Program-made: the position numbers and the translations under genes
Part shown: in pieces, positions 11,441 through 23,085 of the stretch
Position numbering within the stretch: position 1 is the first letter of the stretch
Layout of the letters: the number at the start of each line of letters is the position of its first letter
The notes under the pieces: model-generated
What the model was told of the DNA's origin: nothing
The model's input: the letters and a program-made list of their open reading frames with translations, nothing else
Database searches by the model: none
DNA from: Atriophallophorus winterbourni
Lineage: Eukaryota; Platyhelminthes; Trematoda; Plagiorchiida; Microphallidae
Assembly (NCBI GenBank): GCA_013407085.1
Contig: JACCGJ010006484.1
Coordinates: 124,001-188,000, forward strand
Direction of reading: 5' to 3'
DNA: 64,000 nt

Positions 11441-12633
11441 GTGATTCCACACATTCTGCCGGATCTTCGGAGAAAGATATCGGCGAACGACGATTGAGTC
11501 CAAATTACGTAGAAAGCAAGCTACATAGCCGCACAGATCGCAAAAACGGAGGTAGCAGCGGGGCTGGTTCACCAATGTTGCATCCTCAGGATCCTCGACG
11601 TTGCACCCAATCACAAATGACTTACGGGCGTGCGGAAAATAACTCCAATAGAGAATCCGGATTCTATGAACATGGGACAACAGACAGTGATTTAGGATGT
11701 CCACAGCAAACACCTACTCAAAGCGCGAGCGGAACTCTTGGACCTAGTGGCTTGTTTAGTATACGCCGAGCAGTTGGATTATCGAGAACAAATCTACCAT
11801 TTCCGGCTCGGAAAAGATTATTCGGCTGGTTAGTTGACCACCTGAGGGAACCATATCCATCCGAGGAAGAGAAAATGATGCTTGCAATGGAGACAGGTTT
11901 ATCGAGAACAACAGTAAACAACTGGTTTATAAACGCTCGTCGGCGCTATGTCAAACCACTAATGCAAGGGCGTTTAGTGTTACAATCTGGGGTATTCAAA
12001 ACAGTTTCAAGCGAAAATTGTACCCCGATTTCTCCCCCATCCCCGACAAGCAGTTCCACATTCAACTCTACTAGCACCACAACAAGTTGCTCGGGATATC
12101 TTTCATCCAAATCTAGTTCAATGACCGAAAATCCCTTGAATATGACTCGTGAAAGATCGGGGTTAAAACGAGCATCAGGCCAACTCTCAAATTCATTACC
12201 GATTGGAATTTTAAATGCTACAAGCACATCAAATTCTTCCCTCAGATGTGATGGAATGTTACTACCTTCAACTATGTCTGATATTGCCTCTAATTTCAGT
12301 TCAAATTTGTTCCAATCAGCGGGCCAGCAAGCGAATTGTACAGTAATGGAACCCAAATCAAGCCAAAATAATGCATTGTCTGCAATGGCAGTGGCAGCTG
12401 CTGCAGCGGCTGCATTCGCACGGGCTGGAATCCCGTCCAACCACAATTCTGCTGAGAAAATTACGAACCAATATCCCGTGAATTCCTCATATTTTACATC
12501 CCCTGATGACACGATGCTTGCACATAACACCGGGAACAATAACATGCTGAACAATCTCTCGGAGAATAACATGACCCATGTTTCAAAGAGTATGCTATGT
12601 GCTGAAAAATCCGAGAAAATTTCAGCAGATTAA
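11441..12633 (+). CDS. TALE-class homeodomain protein, terminal exon
   Basis: This is the last coding exon, with the acceptor CAG at 11438-11440 and the stop TAA at 12631-12633. The homeodomain lies at about 11785-11973. It has the three-residue TALE loop with PYP (11851-11859) and the recognition helix VNNWFINARRR (WF-I50-N51 from 11923). Ile50 and the VNNWF context point to the MEIS/PREP group rather than PBX (Gly50), Iroquois (Ala50) or TGIF (VCNWF). The homeodomain N-terminal arm and helix 1 diverge (PFPARKRLFGWLVDHL), and RRRYVKPLM replaces the usual RRRIxQPM. The C-terminal part is Ser/Thr/Asn-rich with an alanine run near 12385-12420 (SAMAVAAAAAAAFARAG) and an Asn-rich end. Expected role: sequence-specific nuclear transcription factor, possibly a partner of PBX. 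It could be a flatworm-specific TALE paralogue. Confidence 0.9.
11785..11973 (+). other. TALE homeodomain (63-residue type)
   Basis: The domain is RTNLPFP..., then the loop REPYPSEEEK, then the helix 3 motif TVNNWFINARRR. The spacing fits the 63-residue TALE form. Trp48, Phe49, Asn51 and Arg53 are present. Confidence 0.93.
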
Positions 12634-13200
12634 AATCGAAACATTTCAAATGTTCTTGCACAACATATTTTCGCACCAGCAGACATTAAGATTTCAGCGT
12701 TTTCCCTGTCTACGGTGTATTTAAACAAAATGTGATGAACAGACAAATACAAGCAGTGGAATCAAGCTTCAAACAGTTGTACCAAGTGTACAGTTTGCTT
12801 ATGACGATTTGATAATTTCCAAGCACCGCACCTTCGAAATACTCACCTTCATCCAATTGGGATTGAGTTTGATTTGTTTTTGTCCTCAATGTCACATGAT
12901 TTCCTTTGACACACTCTCGAGCGTCTTATTGTTTATTGCCTATTCCTTGAAGACATTTTTTAAAAATCCACGCTAATCTATTTTCTCCTAATTCTGCTTC
13001 CTTGTTGTTTTGTCCATGATTTTCTTGAAAAAAAGTTGCAATATTTTTTCGCGCTCACATATTCGCCGGGCGCAATTGTTGGCTGATGCGATGACATTTG
13101 CTGCCAGTACGACGATACATTTTATCTGCGTGAGTTGGCAAATAAACTTCAAAAGTACAAAACGTTTTTATTGCGATTGATAGGTTATGATTCATTTCCT
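12634..13200 (+). terminator. Presumed 3' UTR of homeobox gene with possible poly(A) signal
   Basis: The first clear AATAAA after the stop is at 13141-13146, about 508 bases downstream. No other support exists, so the 3' end is tentative. Confidence 0.3.
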
Positions 13201-16200
13201 CAGATCTGGCGTTCAGCCTGTGACAGCCCGAGTTTACGTCACATTTTTCGTGGCGAAAATGCAATTTTGACCATCTAAATCGCCAAACCGCGTAAAAGCG
13301 AGCAATACGGCATTTTTAGGAATTACCGGTTCTCTCTCTACCCCGCACAATGTGGGGCGATAGTTTATATAAGCAGTTATAGCGGGCGTGAAGATCAATT
13401 TACTATAATTTACGAAGGTCGCAGTTTTTCTCCGATTGGGTGGTGTCATACAGTTGTCGGAAAAAAGTTATGTGCCCCATGGGACACTTTAAGTTCGATA
13501 TGTTTGCTTATTATACACTTATGTGCCTCAATCAAATGAATTAATAATTTCTCACGTCGTAGTTCCTACGCATGTATTTCACGTAGCATGCTACCAAATA
13601 TGTACATTCAATGCTGATTCAGGGTCTCTGAGAGGAGCTGTTTTGCAAGTTTCATAGGATAACATATCATTCTGAGTACACTAGATATTTCAACCATTTA
13701 TACCAAAGTTTGTCAAATGCCGAGTGTGAAGTAACGCGAATTTCTATGTTGGTTGGAAAGATAATACCTTGGCGTCATTTTCCCAAACATTATCTACCAG
13801 ACGAATAATCTCATTGGAGCAATCATGTCACTGTTGTCTTAAATATTCAAGCAATGAGAAAGTCAACGCATTGAATTTATTTTAAGATTCCAGTTTAAAA
13901 CCTAGTTTAGCATTGTCTTTAGAAATGTGTTATTAAAGTCTGTTAGACGAACACGTGCATCAAAACATCTTGTCAGTATAGACTCGTTTAAAACTGAAAA
14001 ACAACATCTTTGTCGAATTAAATTTGATTTGTTAGTTTTTTGACAATCCTTACACGCTTTGTCATTTTTGTGAAGAAAAATACCAATCAACTGTGATCAA
14101 GGTCAGCTTGTGTGCATCCAAGAAAAAAAATCGGTGCCTGAGTAAAAAAATCGATAACACGAGGCACGTGGTAAAACGCTTACTTTCATTGTTAAAATCT
14201 GGAGATCGTGATTAATTTTGGAAATTTTGGTATGATAATTCATTTGATTCTCTGGCCTTACTGACATTCAGTTTTAATAAAATATGACACGAGATCTTGC
14301 TGAGCAAACAAGCCGTTATCTACGCTTGGCCGGAAAACAATAAAGTAATTCAAAAGGTTTGGTTTGATGTATGAACTCACAAGTGAGAAATGAGAAGTGT
14401 TTGAAATGTCTATTAGAGAATACTCGAATTTTCAGCAAAGGCTTTTTTTACTTCTTTCCACGCTGTTGTGGCCTATGAGGTCATTGCTTAGGTTTTGTTT
14501 CTTAAGCGTGAAGCTATACGTATGATATTAGTTCGCCAACTAGATAGAATGATATTTTCACAACGATTGGTACAATTTTACACATGGGTGCGATGGGGAT
14601 CCGAATTAAAAAGATTCACCAACATGTGAAACCACGACGGGATTCGAAGCTCAATTTTCCATGGAAAGACAAATGTCATAATCACTGTGAAACCGCGGCA
14701 ATTGACTAATGTTAACTGAAATGTGCGCTACGATGTACGCCAGTTCAATATACAGAACTACCTGTCGCGCCGCAGCAAACTCCACGACATCATTGGAACC
14801 AAATGGACAGCTAGGGCAATATATTTGGACAACGATGCCGTCGAAGGAGTATTCAGGACTAGGTTCAGTACGACCTTTGATTGCCTAACAGGAATCCGGC
14901 TCCGGATTTTGCCTCGAGTTTGCCTCCTGAGGCCTTTATGATAATTGAATATAGCCACAAGGTAGTGGATCATTGAAATAATAGTTTTCATTTCAATAGG
15001 TGGACGACCTTCATGGACTTACAATATCTACCTGCTCGAATTAATCAAGTTTTGAGGCGCTAGTGACCTGCGTTCGACTCTTCCTGTGCCAGTTTCACCG
15101 GAACAAACAGAGTCAGGCGTGCAGGCCAGAAGACGTACTCGGTTGTCAGAAGCTATATGGGACGCACGTCATTATAGCATTTTTAAAATAAGCAGCTTAT
15201 ATCCCAAACCTTTCCGGCTATGAAAACCGTGGAACCTAATGTTAACTAAATTCAGTAACACTTATTAACATGGCACTACACATGTCAAATAAAAAAGAAT
15301 AGAAAGAATGTGACTAAGGTAACGTGTGGCGGAGTCACACAGTGAGCTACGAGCTGAGTAGCGGTGTGGTTGCCGAGGTCTAGTCAGAAACAGTAGTGAG
15401 TCCGTAGTGCACTATTGAATGTATTTTAATTTCGCTGTTATTCAATATAGCAAGCGCTTCATTACACGAAGCTAAATTCCTACGCAATTACACACTTTCA
15501 CATTTCGCATTCTCACATTTTCACGAATTCACCGAATTCAAAGTAAAACTCAAATGAAACATGCGATGTCAACCAGTAGCATTAAACTAGGTTTTGATAA
15601 CCACATTTATTTTAGCAATAATTAAATAATCACATCCAACGTAAAACCCGAGGGAATAAAGCAATTTGACGTTGAAAGCTGTTATCAACATATGCACTTC
15701 TGAACATTGTCGAAACTGTGAAACTATTTGAATTATCTTAAGCTTGGTGCTTATGCCGTGCGCATATTCATGATTACAATACACATGTTAGATACCAGAC
15801 TCATTTGAAACCTTCCAAAATGGTGTAATAATTTAACGGATTTTAATATTTTTTGCTCGTGATGTTTGCAATCCATGTTTGAATTCGATCGCGCATTATT
15901 TTGTGCACCTGATTATCATGATATACTGTTCGTAGCCTTACACGTACGTGGATATATTACACCTTATGGTAGTCCCCTCGAAGTCAGCTTTCTGGATATC
16001 CCACTCTCGTAGCAATTAATCGATAATACGAGAACATGATTTTCTCATATTGGCTCTACGCGTGCAACGCGTATCACCGGATTTGAATCTGATTTTGCTC
16101 ATTTTCGTGAACACGCTTTTTGTCGCGCTCGCGATATTCGTCATCGATCGCTCGACAGAACCTCTGCTTGTACACACCACTGAACAGTGCTGCTCACCAC
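13200..16200. other. Intergenic, nothing recognised
   Basis: No convincing gene or repeat. A sequence resembling a Pol III B box (GCGTTCGACTC near 15067) was noted but has no matching A box. Short open frames lack known motifs. Confidence 0.4.
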
Positions 16201-18575
16201 CCTGACCGGATGACCCGGAAAAGAATAAAAAGCGCATCAGGTTGCATATGTACGGTTTGCCAAAAGTCGTTTAGTCAAAGTCGAAGTCTGTCATTTGTTA
16301 CGCTTGTGTGTTGAAAGTGCATGCAAAATGCGACAACTCGCTAAACGTCTTGACAACCGAAATGACCGATAGTAACAAACGTGAATGGAAAGCTAATAGA
16401 AGAAACCTGCCCCAAAATGTTATGTTGAGCTTGCCCAGGAAGATAGCCGGAAGCAAGCAAACGGATAGTACCGCCCCACCAACTCCTAGTGATACGGTTC
16501 AAACTGAATAATATGCGATAGTTTCAAAAAACTTGAGTATTCCGACTCTAACCGAGTCGGCTATTGATAACCTTTCATGACTTGAACACTACAAACTGTA
16601 TTAGATGTTTATATACAAACGCGCAAAGCCTTCCGAACAAATTAGCGAAGTTAACCGATATATGCTCGCACTACTCACTCGACATTATCGCAATGACAGA
16701 AAAACACGGTATTCTTCACAATTGATTAAAACGGAGATATCCATTCCAAATATGAATTTGATAAGGAACGATCGATAGAGAATTGGTGGAGGTGTTGCTC
16801 TTTATTATTATAATTTCCTCCAATGCCGTTCCATAGACAACACAGAATTCACCCTCTAGGATACAATTTGGCGTTATTTAACGCTGATGTCTGGTGAAGT
16901 TTGCATGATTGGTGTGGTTTACCGGTATTCTTCATCTACGGAATCGTACAATGAAAGGTTGATCCAAGTGCTTCAGCGCTTGACTCGCACTCGGCAAGCA
17001 ACGATACTTATTATGGGTGATTTTAACTTGCCTACCCTTTATCTCATGGACGTTCACTCCCCACACTCCTGACTCTTAGTGACCATTCAGTTCTTGAGTT
17101 CAATTATGTCTGCAGTACTGATCAATCGCTTGATCTGAATGGGTGGTTCTCTGGGTAGATAAATTGGCCCTGAGTAACTCGCTCTTGCTTATTCAACACT
17201 GGTAGATGGACCACATAAGTCCTGACTCGCAATGGAATGAACTTTTAGATTTTCCGAAACTGAAGATAGACGAGAACTTGCAGATCGTTCCTAAAAGATC
17301 AGAACACGAACTGCGTTTTGTTGTCGGCAGCAGAATAAAAAAGTGGATATCGCTGAAGCGAGCAGCATGGATGCAGCATAAAGCCAACAATACTTCTAAT
17401 TCTTGGCAAATTTTCCGTATGTCACGCAACGAAGTGACTTCACTTACTCGAGAGGTTCAGGAAGCGCACCAATTGATGCTGCTGTCAAAAATGGAACGCA
17501 ACCCTAAGTTACTATACAAAATCATGAACGCGAAAGCAAAAGTCATACCAGATATTTTTGCCGTCTAGAGTGATGAAAAAATCCCTGAGACCGCCCTGGA
17601 AACCGCGATTTATTATTTTCCTTTCTATTAAACATACACGATTTACAGCCCCCCTCATATAATCCAAAATGGTCCTGTTCGCGGATGATATGAAATTTGG
17701 ATGCCAATCAGTTCTGATGTTGATTGTGAGTAACTGCAAATGGATTTGGACAACGTGTCAAAGTGGGTAGCCTTGATAGATATGACATTCAACATAAGTA
17801 AAAGTAAGAAGCTCCACCTTCGCAAGTATGTTCCTTGGACATATGGATTGGGAACTGAAAACTTGACGTGGAGCTCGATGGAAAAAGATCCAGGAATATT
17901 GATTAGTGGAAACCTGAAGAACACGGTTCACTGGCAGAATACATATCGATGGGCCAGCATATTGTTAGGTATCTTTCGAAGAATATTTGGAAGATTTTCG
18001 CGGGCAACGTTACCAAGGATAATAAACGACTACATTCGTCCTACGATGGAGTATGCAGTAGAAGTCCGGGCTCATTGGCTAGGAAATGATATTGTTATGT
18101 TTGATAAAATCTATCACAGAGCAACAAAGTTAGTGATGTGACGTCTGGGTCTATGTGACTTTACCCAAAGAAGGATACGACGCGATATTATTCTGACTTA
18201 TAGGATTGTGTCTACCGAAGGACATCCACTAAAACACTTGCTTGATGTGTGTGAAGTGAAAGTGACACGCGGACATACCTTATCCCTTTACGTCCCAAGT
18301 TCCCGTATTGAATGTCGGCGACATTTTTTCGCCATACGTGCTATATTTCTTTGGAATTCCCTACCCCAACATGTGGTGGACTCTCCTTGTCTGGCGGCGT
18401 TTAAAATGAAATTGGACTTACATATGCAAAAGAATAACATTCGTGAGCCTTACATTTGATATTCTCTGTTGCTTTTATACTATTGTATTTTTTTCATGTT
18501 TTTATTCATACCGTAATCCTATGGTGTTGTAAAGTATTAACATTGTAACCATAAATCCTTGAATCCTTGAATCCT
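16200..18575 (+). mobile_element. CR1-type LINE, decayed copy with internal deletions
   Basis: Pieces appear in the expected order. A Cys-containing ORF1-like stretch (CICTVCQKS) is near 16240. The start of the AP endonuclease reads TNAQSLPNKL at 16614-16645, followed by LDIIAMTE, and the endonuclease GDFN motif is at 17016-17027. Then come a linker (17206-17568), the RT box FADD at 17678-17689, and the typical CR1 C-terminal region (IINDYIRPTMEYAVEV at about 18020-18060; RHFFAIRAIFLWNSLPQHVV at about 18322-18380). The RT fingers and most of the palm between about 17575 and 17670 are missing. Many stops and frameshifts make it inactive. The 3' end carries an 8-bp tandem repeat (TTGAATCC type) at about 18553-18575, as CR1 elements do. 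Confidence 0.88.
18553..18575 (+). repeat. CR1 3'-terminal octamer repeat
   Basis: About three copies of the unit AATCCTTG. CR1-clade LINEs typically end in short direct repeats instead of a poly(A) tail, so this marks the element's 3' end. Confidence 0.75.
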
Positions 18576-18576
18576 A

Positions 18577-18745
18577 CTTCTTCAGCCATGGTGCCCAGAC
18601 TCTGATGGAATATTCCGTAACACGACGCACCTACGTATTAAGTAATCGGGGTAAGGTTTCGGGGGAAGGGTGCAAATCCCAAGAAACGACAGGCTCTTAC
18701 ACTGTTTGGCATTGATGTCCGAACTTTTGGAGAAATATAAGGGTT
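18577..18745 (-). mobile_element. CR1-type LINE fragment, inverted, next to 3' end of + copy
   Basis: The + strand (CCATGGTGCCCAGAC..., then GGAATATTCCGTAACA) matches 36268-36410. The reverse strand is the RT C-terminal region around the NTYIRPVMEY motif. It begins immediately after the terminal repeat of the preceding CR1 copy, forming a tail-to-tail junction. Confidence 0.75.
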
Positions 18746-20540
18746 ATAAATGGAATACATAAAAATTGAAATTAAAATGAAATCTATTACTGATAGTGAA
18801 TTGAAACAGGATCAAATTATGTGTTTTCAATTGTCAATCATTGTTCACGTTTTTACATAAAACGTGCATGATTTTCGGAGCCCAACTTGTTATCTAAAAG
18901 CAAGTAATTCAGCATACCTTCAGTTTCGAACCGGTTTATTTTTGAAAAAATTAGTAATTCCCAAGATGTACGATCTATGCAATGTTCTGGACACTTTGTT
19001 ACGGGAATAACAGGAAATATCCTCTTTGAAAAACAACAGGACTGGTTTCATGTTGTGTGTACTATTTACGCACATACGGTTGACCATGTTTGATATGATC
19101 TCAGAAGAGAGTTCTGGTTACCACATTTTGACAATGCAAGGCAACGAGGGCGAAATTCGACAATTTTTCATAAGCTCATAGTTACCTACAAGAATTTTTG
19201 ATGATTTCCTTATACTTGCATACAAGCTATCAATCACACCGTATTAAAACAGTTGTTTAGAAACTTGAACTGCTTGTATTTCCTTAATTTCCAGCTTAGT
19301 GAAGTCCTCAATGATGATTTTCTTGCCCCCAGAGTTATAAACGCGGTGTTGGTAGATCACTTACGCGTTAAAATTTACTCAACGTGCAGGAAATTTGAGC
19401 CATGACGATTTGTGCTCTCTACAACCGCTTTTAAGGTACGCTTGCAACTGGCCAAACTACATTTAAAAACTCAAGGTAGATATTCCTAATAGTATAGTTC
19501 AACATGAATACACATGCTACTTAACACAAATTTATAACTCGAGATCTTAGTTGCACACGAAAACAGACCGTTCATGGTCTCACTCTCGACCTCGTGGCAG
19601 CTTGAATTGAACCACACTGATTCCGATCAGGTTGTCAGTTGATTTGTTTGCGTAAATAGAGGTGCTGCAGCTTCGTCGAGTTTATGCCAATCGACGCGAG
19701 ACCGGTGATTTGTGGGGAGTCGCACGTTGCAGTTCATCGCACTTTCAAATTGTGAACAAATTCTGAACAATTCTGAAAACAGGACGTGTTGTTGCTGATT
19801 CATCAATCAATGTTTAACGTTGATTGCCATCAAAATTGGCGCAATTAGGATTCAATAACCAGATATTTCTCAGTCGAATACAAGTTTGCTATCTCCACTG
19901 CACACAGTGTACTTGAATTGATACAACTATAGTCGAACGCGAGGTTAGTTACAACATACTTCGATTGGTTATAAAAAATGCATACACTTCTAAAGATACT
20001 TGAATACGGCAGTTACACGATGTTGTTGTTGTTGTCTACCATGAATGTACATCATAAACACACGAGACTTTCGAATGAATGAAGAGTCCGACTGCGGAGG
20101 AATAATCTGTCACACACTAACAAATAATGTAATGCTGTGTTCACATCCATCGTACGCATACAACACTATAAGCTTATTTAACAGTGGCTTCGATGCTAAT
20201 AACGTTTAATTAACCTAGCTCCCATCAGCTAATGTGTTGTAAATGAATGCCGTAAAAGAGGTTGTTGGTACCCTCGAAAGATGATCAAAAAATAATACTT
20301 GCTCCTCTTGTTTATGCAATTAATTTTGTCTATCATTCTATGTTTTCTGAAATTTTTGTTAGGCCAACACCTTGTTACATATACCTTCAAATACTCATCA
20401 CGAATTATGTTTTAACAGGCACAAAGCTATTTTCTAAAAATCAAGTCAGTAAGGTAATCATTTGTGGATAAAACAGAAATATAGACAATTTTTAACCCAA
20501 CTATGACACTCTACATTGATCAGTCCCCAATAAGCTCTTG
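18746..20540. other. Intergenic, nothing recognised
   Basis: AT-rich sequence without a convincing ORF or known repeat. TTATTTAACAGTGG near 20174 resembles the end of repeat family B. Confidence 0.4.
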
Positions 20541-20714
20541 TTGTGATTACAAAATTAACAAAATGTTGGAATTTAGTAAAACTGCCGGTTTATCACGCTC
20601 CTGAGATTCCTTTAGTTCGTACGGCCCAAATATTGTTCAGCATGCATTTATCCTCTAGGTTGCTGGCGATCGAGGGGAAATATGAAAACTCTAAAATGAT
20701 CCTCAGTTTAGTGT

Positions 20715-20770
20715 TTTCAATCAAACATCCGACAACTGGTTTCGGCCGTATGCACATATCGGGTCGGCAG
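20715..20770 (-). repeat. Possible hammerhead-repeat relic (third variant)
   Basis: The minus strand contains CGAAACCAGTTGTCGGATG after GTGCATACGGC, resembling the GAAAC...GGT part of the hammerhead repeats. No CTGATGA box is present. A similar piece (CGAAACCGGTCGGCATTTCG) lies at 28443-28470. Confidence 0.35.
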
Positions 20771-21992
20771 ATTAAAAAGATATTTAACATAAGTCCCTAC
20801 TTGATAATTACAAGCAGCATGGTCATGGATGTGAATTTCTTGCATGCCTATATTACCCAACATTAGCTTCCAATATTAAATTTTAAATGCATGGAAATTT
20901 CTATGTCCACCGGATGTTCACCGAGCTCAGGATGGTTCCACAGGACATTTCGTCATCCGCCAGATTAAATCATCACCTGCCGAAAGCAGTTTGCTGTAAG
21001 GCATTGGCGTCACGAGCTACCAATATTCACTTCTAAATCTAAATATCTTTTATTCTATCAATGTGAACGTAGGGTGTGTGAAAACATGGGCATTGTGAAA
21101 TGGGTTTGTCCAAATTTTCGTTTACTTTCTTATGCGCTTGAAGTCACAAAATTTGTAGAACAGTAAATGTCTTCGTTCCACATAATTGGAGTTTTCAACC
21201 AAAGCCTGGACATGTTTCTAACATTAGACGTGAAAAACAATTGCTCAAAGCTTCGCGAATCCAAATTATCGTCAATTAGTCATTTTTCTCTTCATTAGCT
21301 TTCGCCCAATTACTATGATCAATCTCATTTCCGATTCCATATAACAATCAAACGATAAACCAAGGTCGTCACTTTTAATGGCTCCTCAGTGTTTGACACA
21401 TTTTATGACCTCAGTTGATGTTTTGTTGACCAGGAATACCGTAAACCAGGCTCCATGTGACCATGGTACTGTCAATTTCGGGCTCGCCTAAAGATTCTAC
21501 CTTCTGTGTCATATTCGCAGTTGAATTTTGTGGTTGTGTTAGTGTGTGTAAATGCAGCGTAAACACACAAACACACCAACTTGAAAATCGCAATTAAAAT
21601 GCAGAGAAAACCCCGTACAGGCACGCACACACACACTGCGGAAAAGCTCCTTGTCACAACGATAATAAAATGTTGAATTATTTCCTTCCGGCAGACATGA
21701 CAGGTCGTAAAATGTGATCAGCTTTGGCCGTCATCAACGGACAAAACCAAATTCAATCAAATGAGCCACGTGTAGAGGAATGCATCGGTTTGAAGTTCCG
21801 CTCTACTGAGGTAAAGTTCCAGCGATTCAAGACAACCTTGTGTTTTGAAGCATATTTAGTATGAGTAAAATCAAACAAGCGCTCTGTTTCCCTCAAATTA
21901 TTTACAAACGAGTGGGAAATAGAAGCTACAATCAAGCAACTCAGCGTAAACTTTACAATGTTGTTTATGCTAGTATACCTAAATCGACGTAT

Positions 21993-22105
21993 TGATGTTG
22001 ATGATATATCATCATCATTGCCGTCATCTTCATCATTATCATCGCAGCAGTATCGACAGCCATATCGCCAACATAATCATCATCCCCATCGTCTTCATCG
22101 CCATG
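21993..22105. repeat. Imperfect ATC/TCA trinucleotide-rich tract
   Basis: Repeated ATCATCATC-like blocks interrupted by CAGCAG and CCATATCGCC. The 69-residue open frame through it (Ser- and His-rich) is probably a by-product. Confidence 0.6.
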
Positions 22106-22722
22106 TAAATATACCACACAGATATTCATTAGCTCAAAGCGTCAATAAAATGTGCAGGGCTGAGTAGTTAGTACCCTGAAAACTGCAGGTGTCCACTTAT
22201 AAATATCCGTGTGATGAAGAATTTGGAAGATGCACACTTCCGTACTATGGACAACGAAGAATGATCGTCTCCGTGACATCATTCGTCAACAACATAAATA
22301 TTAAAACCAATAATCATTCAAAATGATAACGTCAGGTTCACTTGCACGTTCTCTCCTGGAAGTATTCACACATACTCACATGTAAATTGTGACGATGGTA
22401 ATTCTTTTTAACGTGGCGATGCAAAGCGAACGGTCCGATATGCTTGTATTCGATTTTACATTATAGAGGTTGAACGAAATTCTATATGTTTAACATTTCA
22501 ATTTTCGATCACAATCTAATCGACAGACTTGATGAATTATTGATGCAACTCGTGAACCAACACAATATTATATGCCCTGTGATATGCAGGCTGGAACAGC
22601 GTGCTGTGTTTCTAATTATGCGTCTACACGATTCATTATAGCAAAAAGCTTGAATAACGCGAAAACATTTTCACGCATTTCATATCAACCTCGACAATAC
22701 AAGTGTTAGAACATGGAGATGG

Positions 22723-23085
22723 ATCCGATCAACATCAATCATTGAACAAAAATCCATGTCAAGTGTTATTAATTAATATGGCTTGGTCGACATAGATGTT
22801 GGCCAACGAAAGGGAAGATCAAGAACCAATCTTTTTTGAACACATAAGTTCGGTCTAACGAATTTGATCCCAATCCTCTCAGCTCTCAGCAAGTTTTTCC
22901 AGCCATCGTTTCGTGACACGTTGTGAGGAACCTTGTAAACAAATGGAAACGCCTCCTCGGTTTTAATCGGTCAATCAGATGACATAGAATCACACTATTC
23001 ACTTTCATATAGCCACCTTTACTTAGCCAACTTCGGTTTGCAAGCTTCAGCGTAGTATGGCCACGAAATTTTTTAACCAATCAAT
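22723..23085 (-). mobile_element. Penelope-like element remnant, GIY-YIG endonuclease C-terminal part
   Basis: The minus strand encodes FRGHTTLKLANR, then SWLSKGGYMKV and HLID. This aligns with the YIGRAPRKLAKR...SWLSKG stretch of the copy at 44.2-45.1 kb, and the DNA is alignable over about 360 bp (both start GATCAACATCAATCATT on the + strand). Here the YIGR box has become FRGH, and frameshifts break the frame. The family is a Penelope-like retroelement; this piece corresponds to the C-terminal nuclease domain and the 3' end of the ORF. Confidence 0.75.

Noticed and set aside
15030..15110. B-box-like GCGTTCGACTC, possible tRNA or SINE head
   Set aside because: No A box at proper spacing, no cloverleaf, no repeat relatives in the window.
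21958..22167. Ser/His-rich 69-codon open frame
   Set aside because: Derived from an ATC-type trinucleotide-rich tract, with no splice or promoter support.
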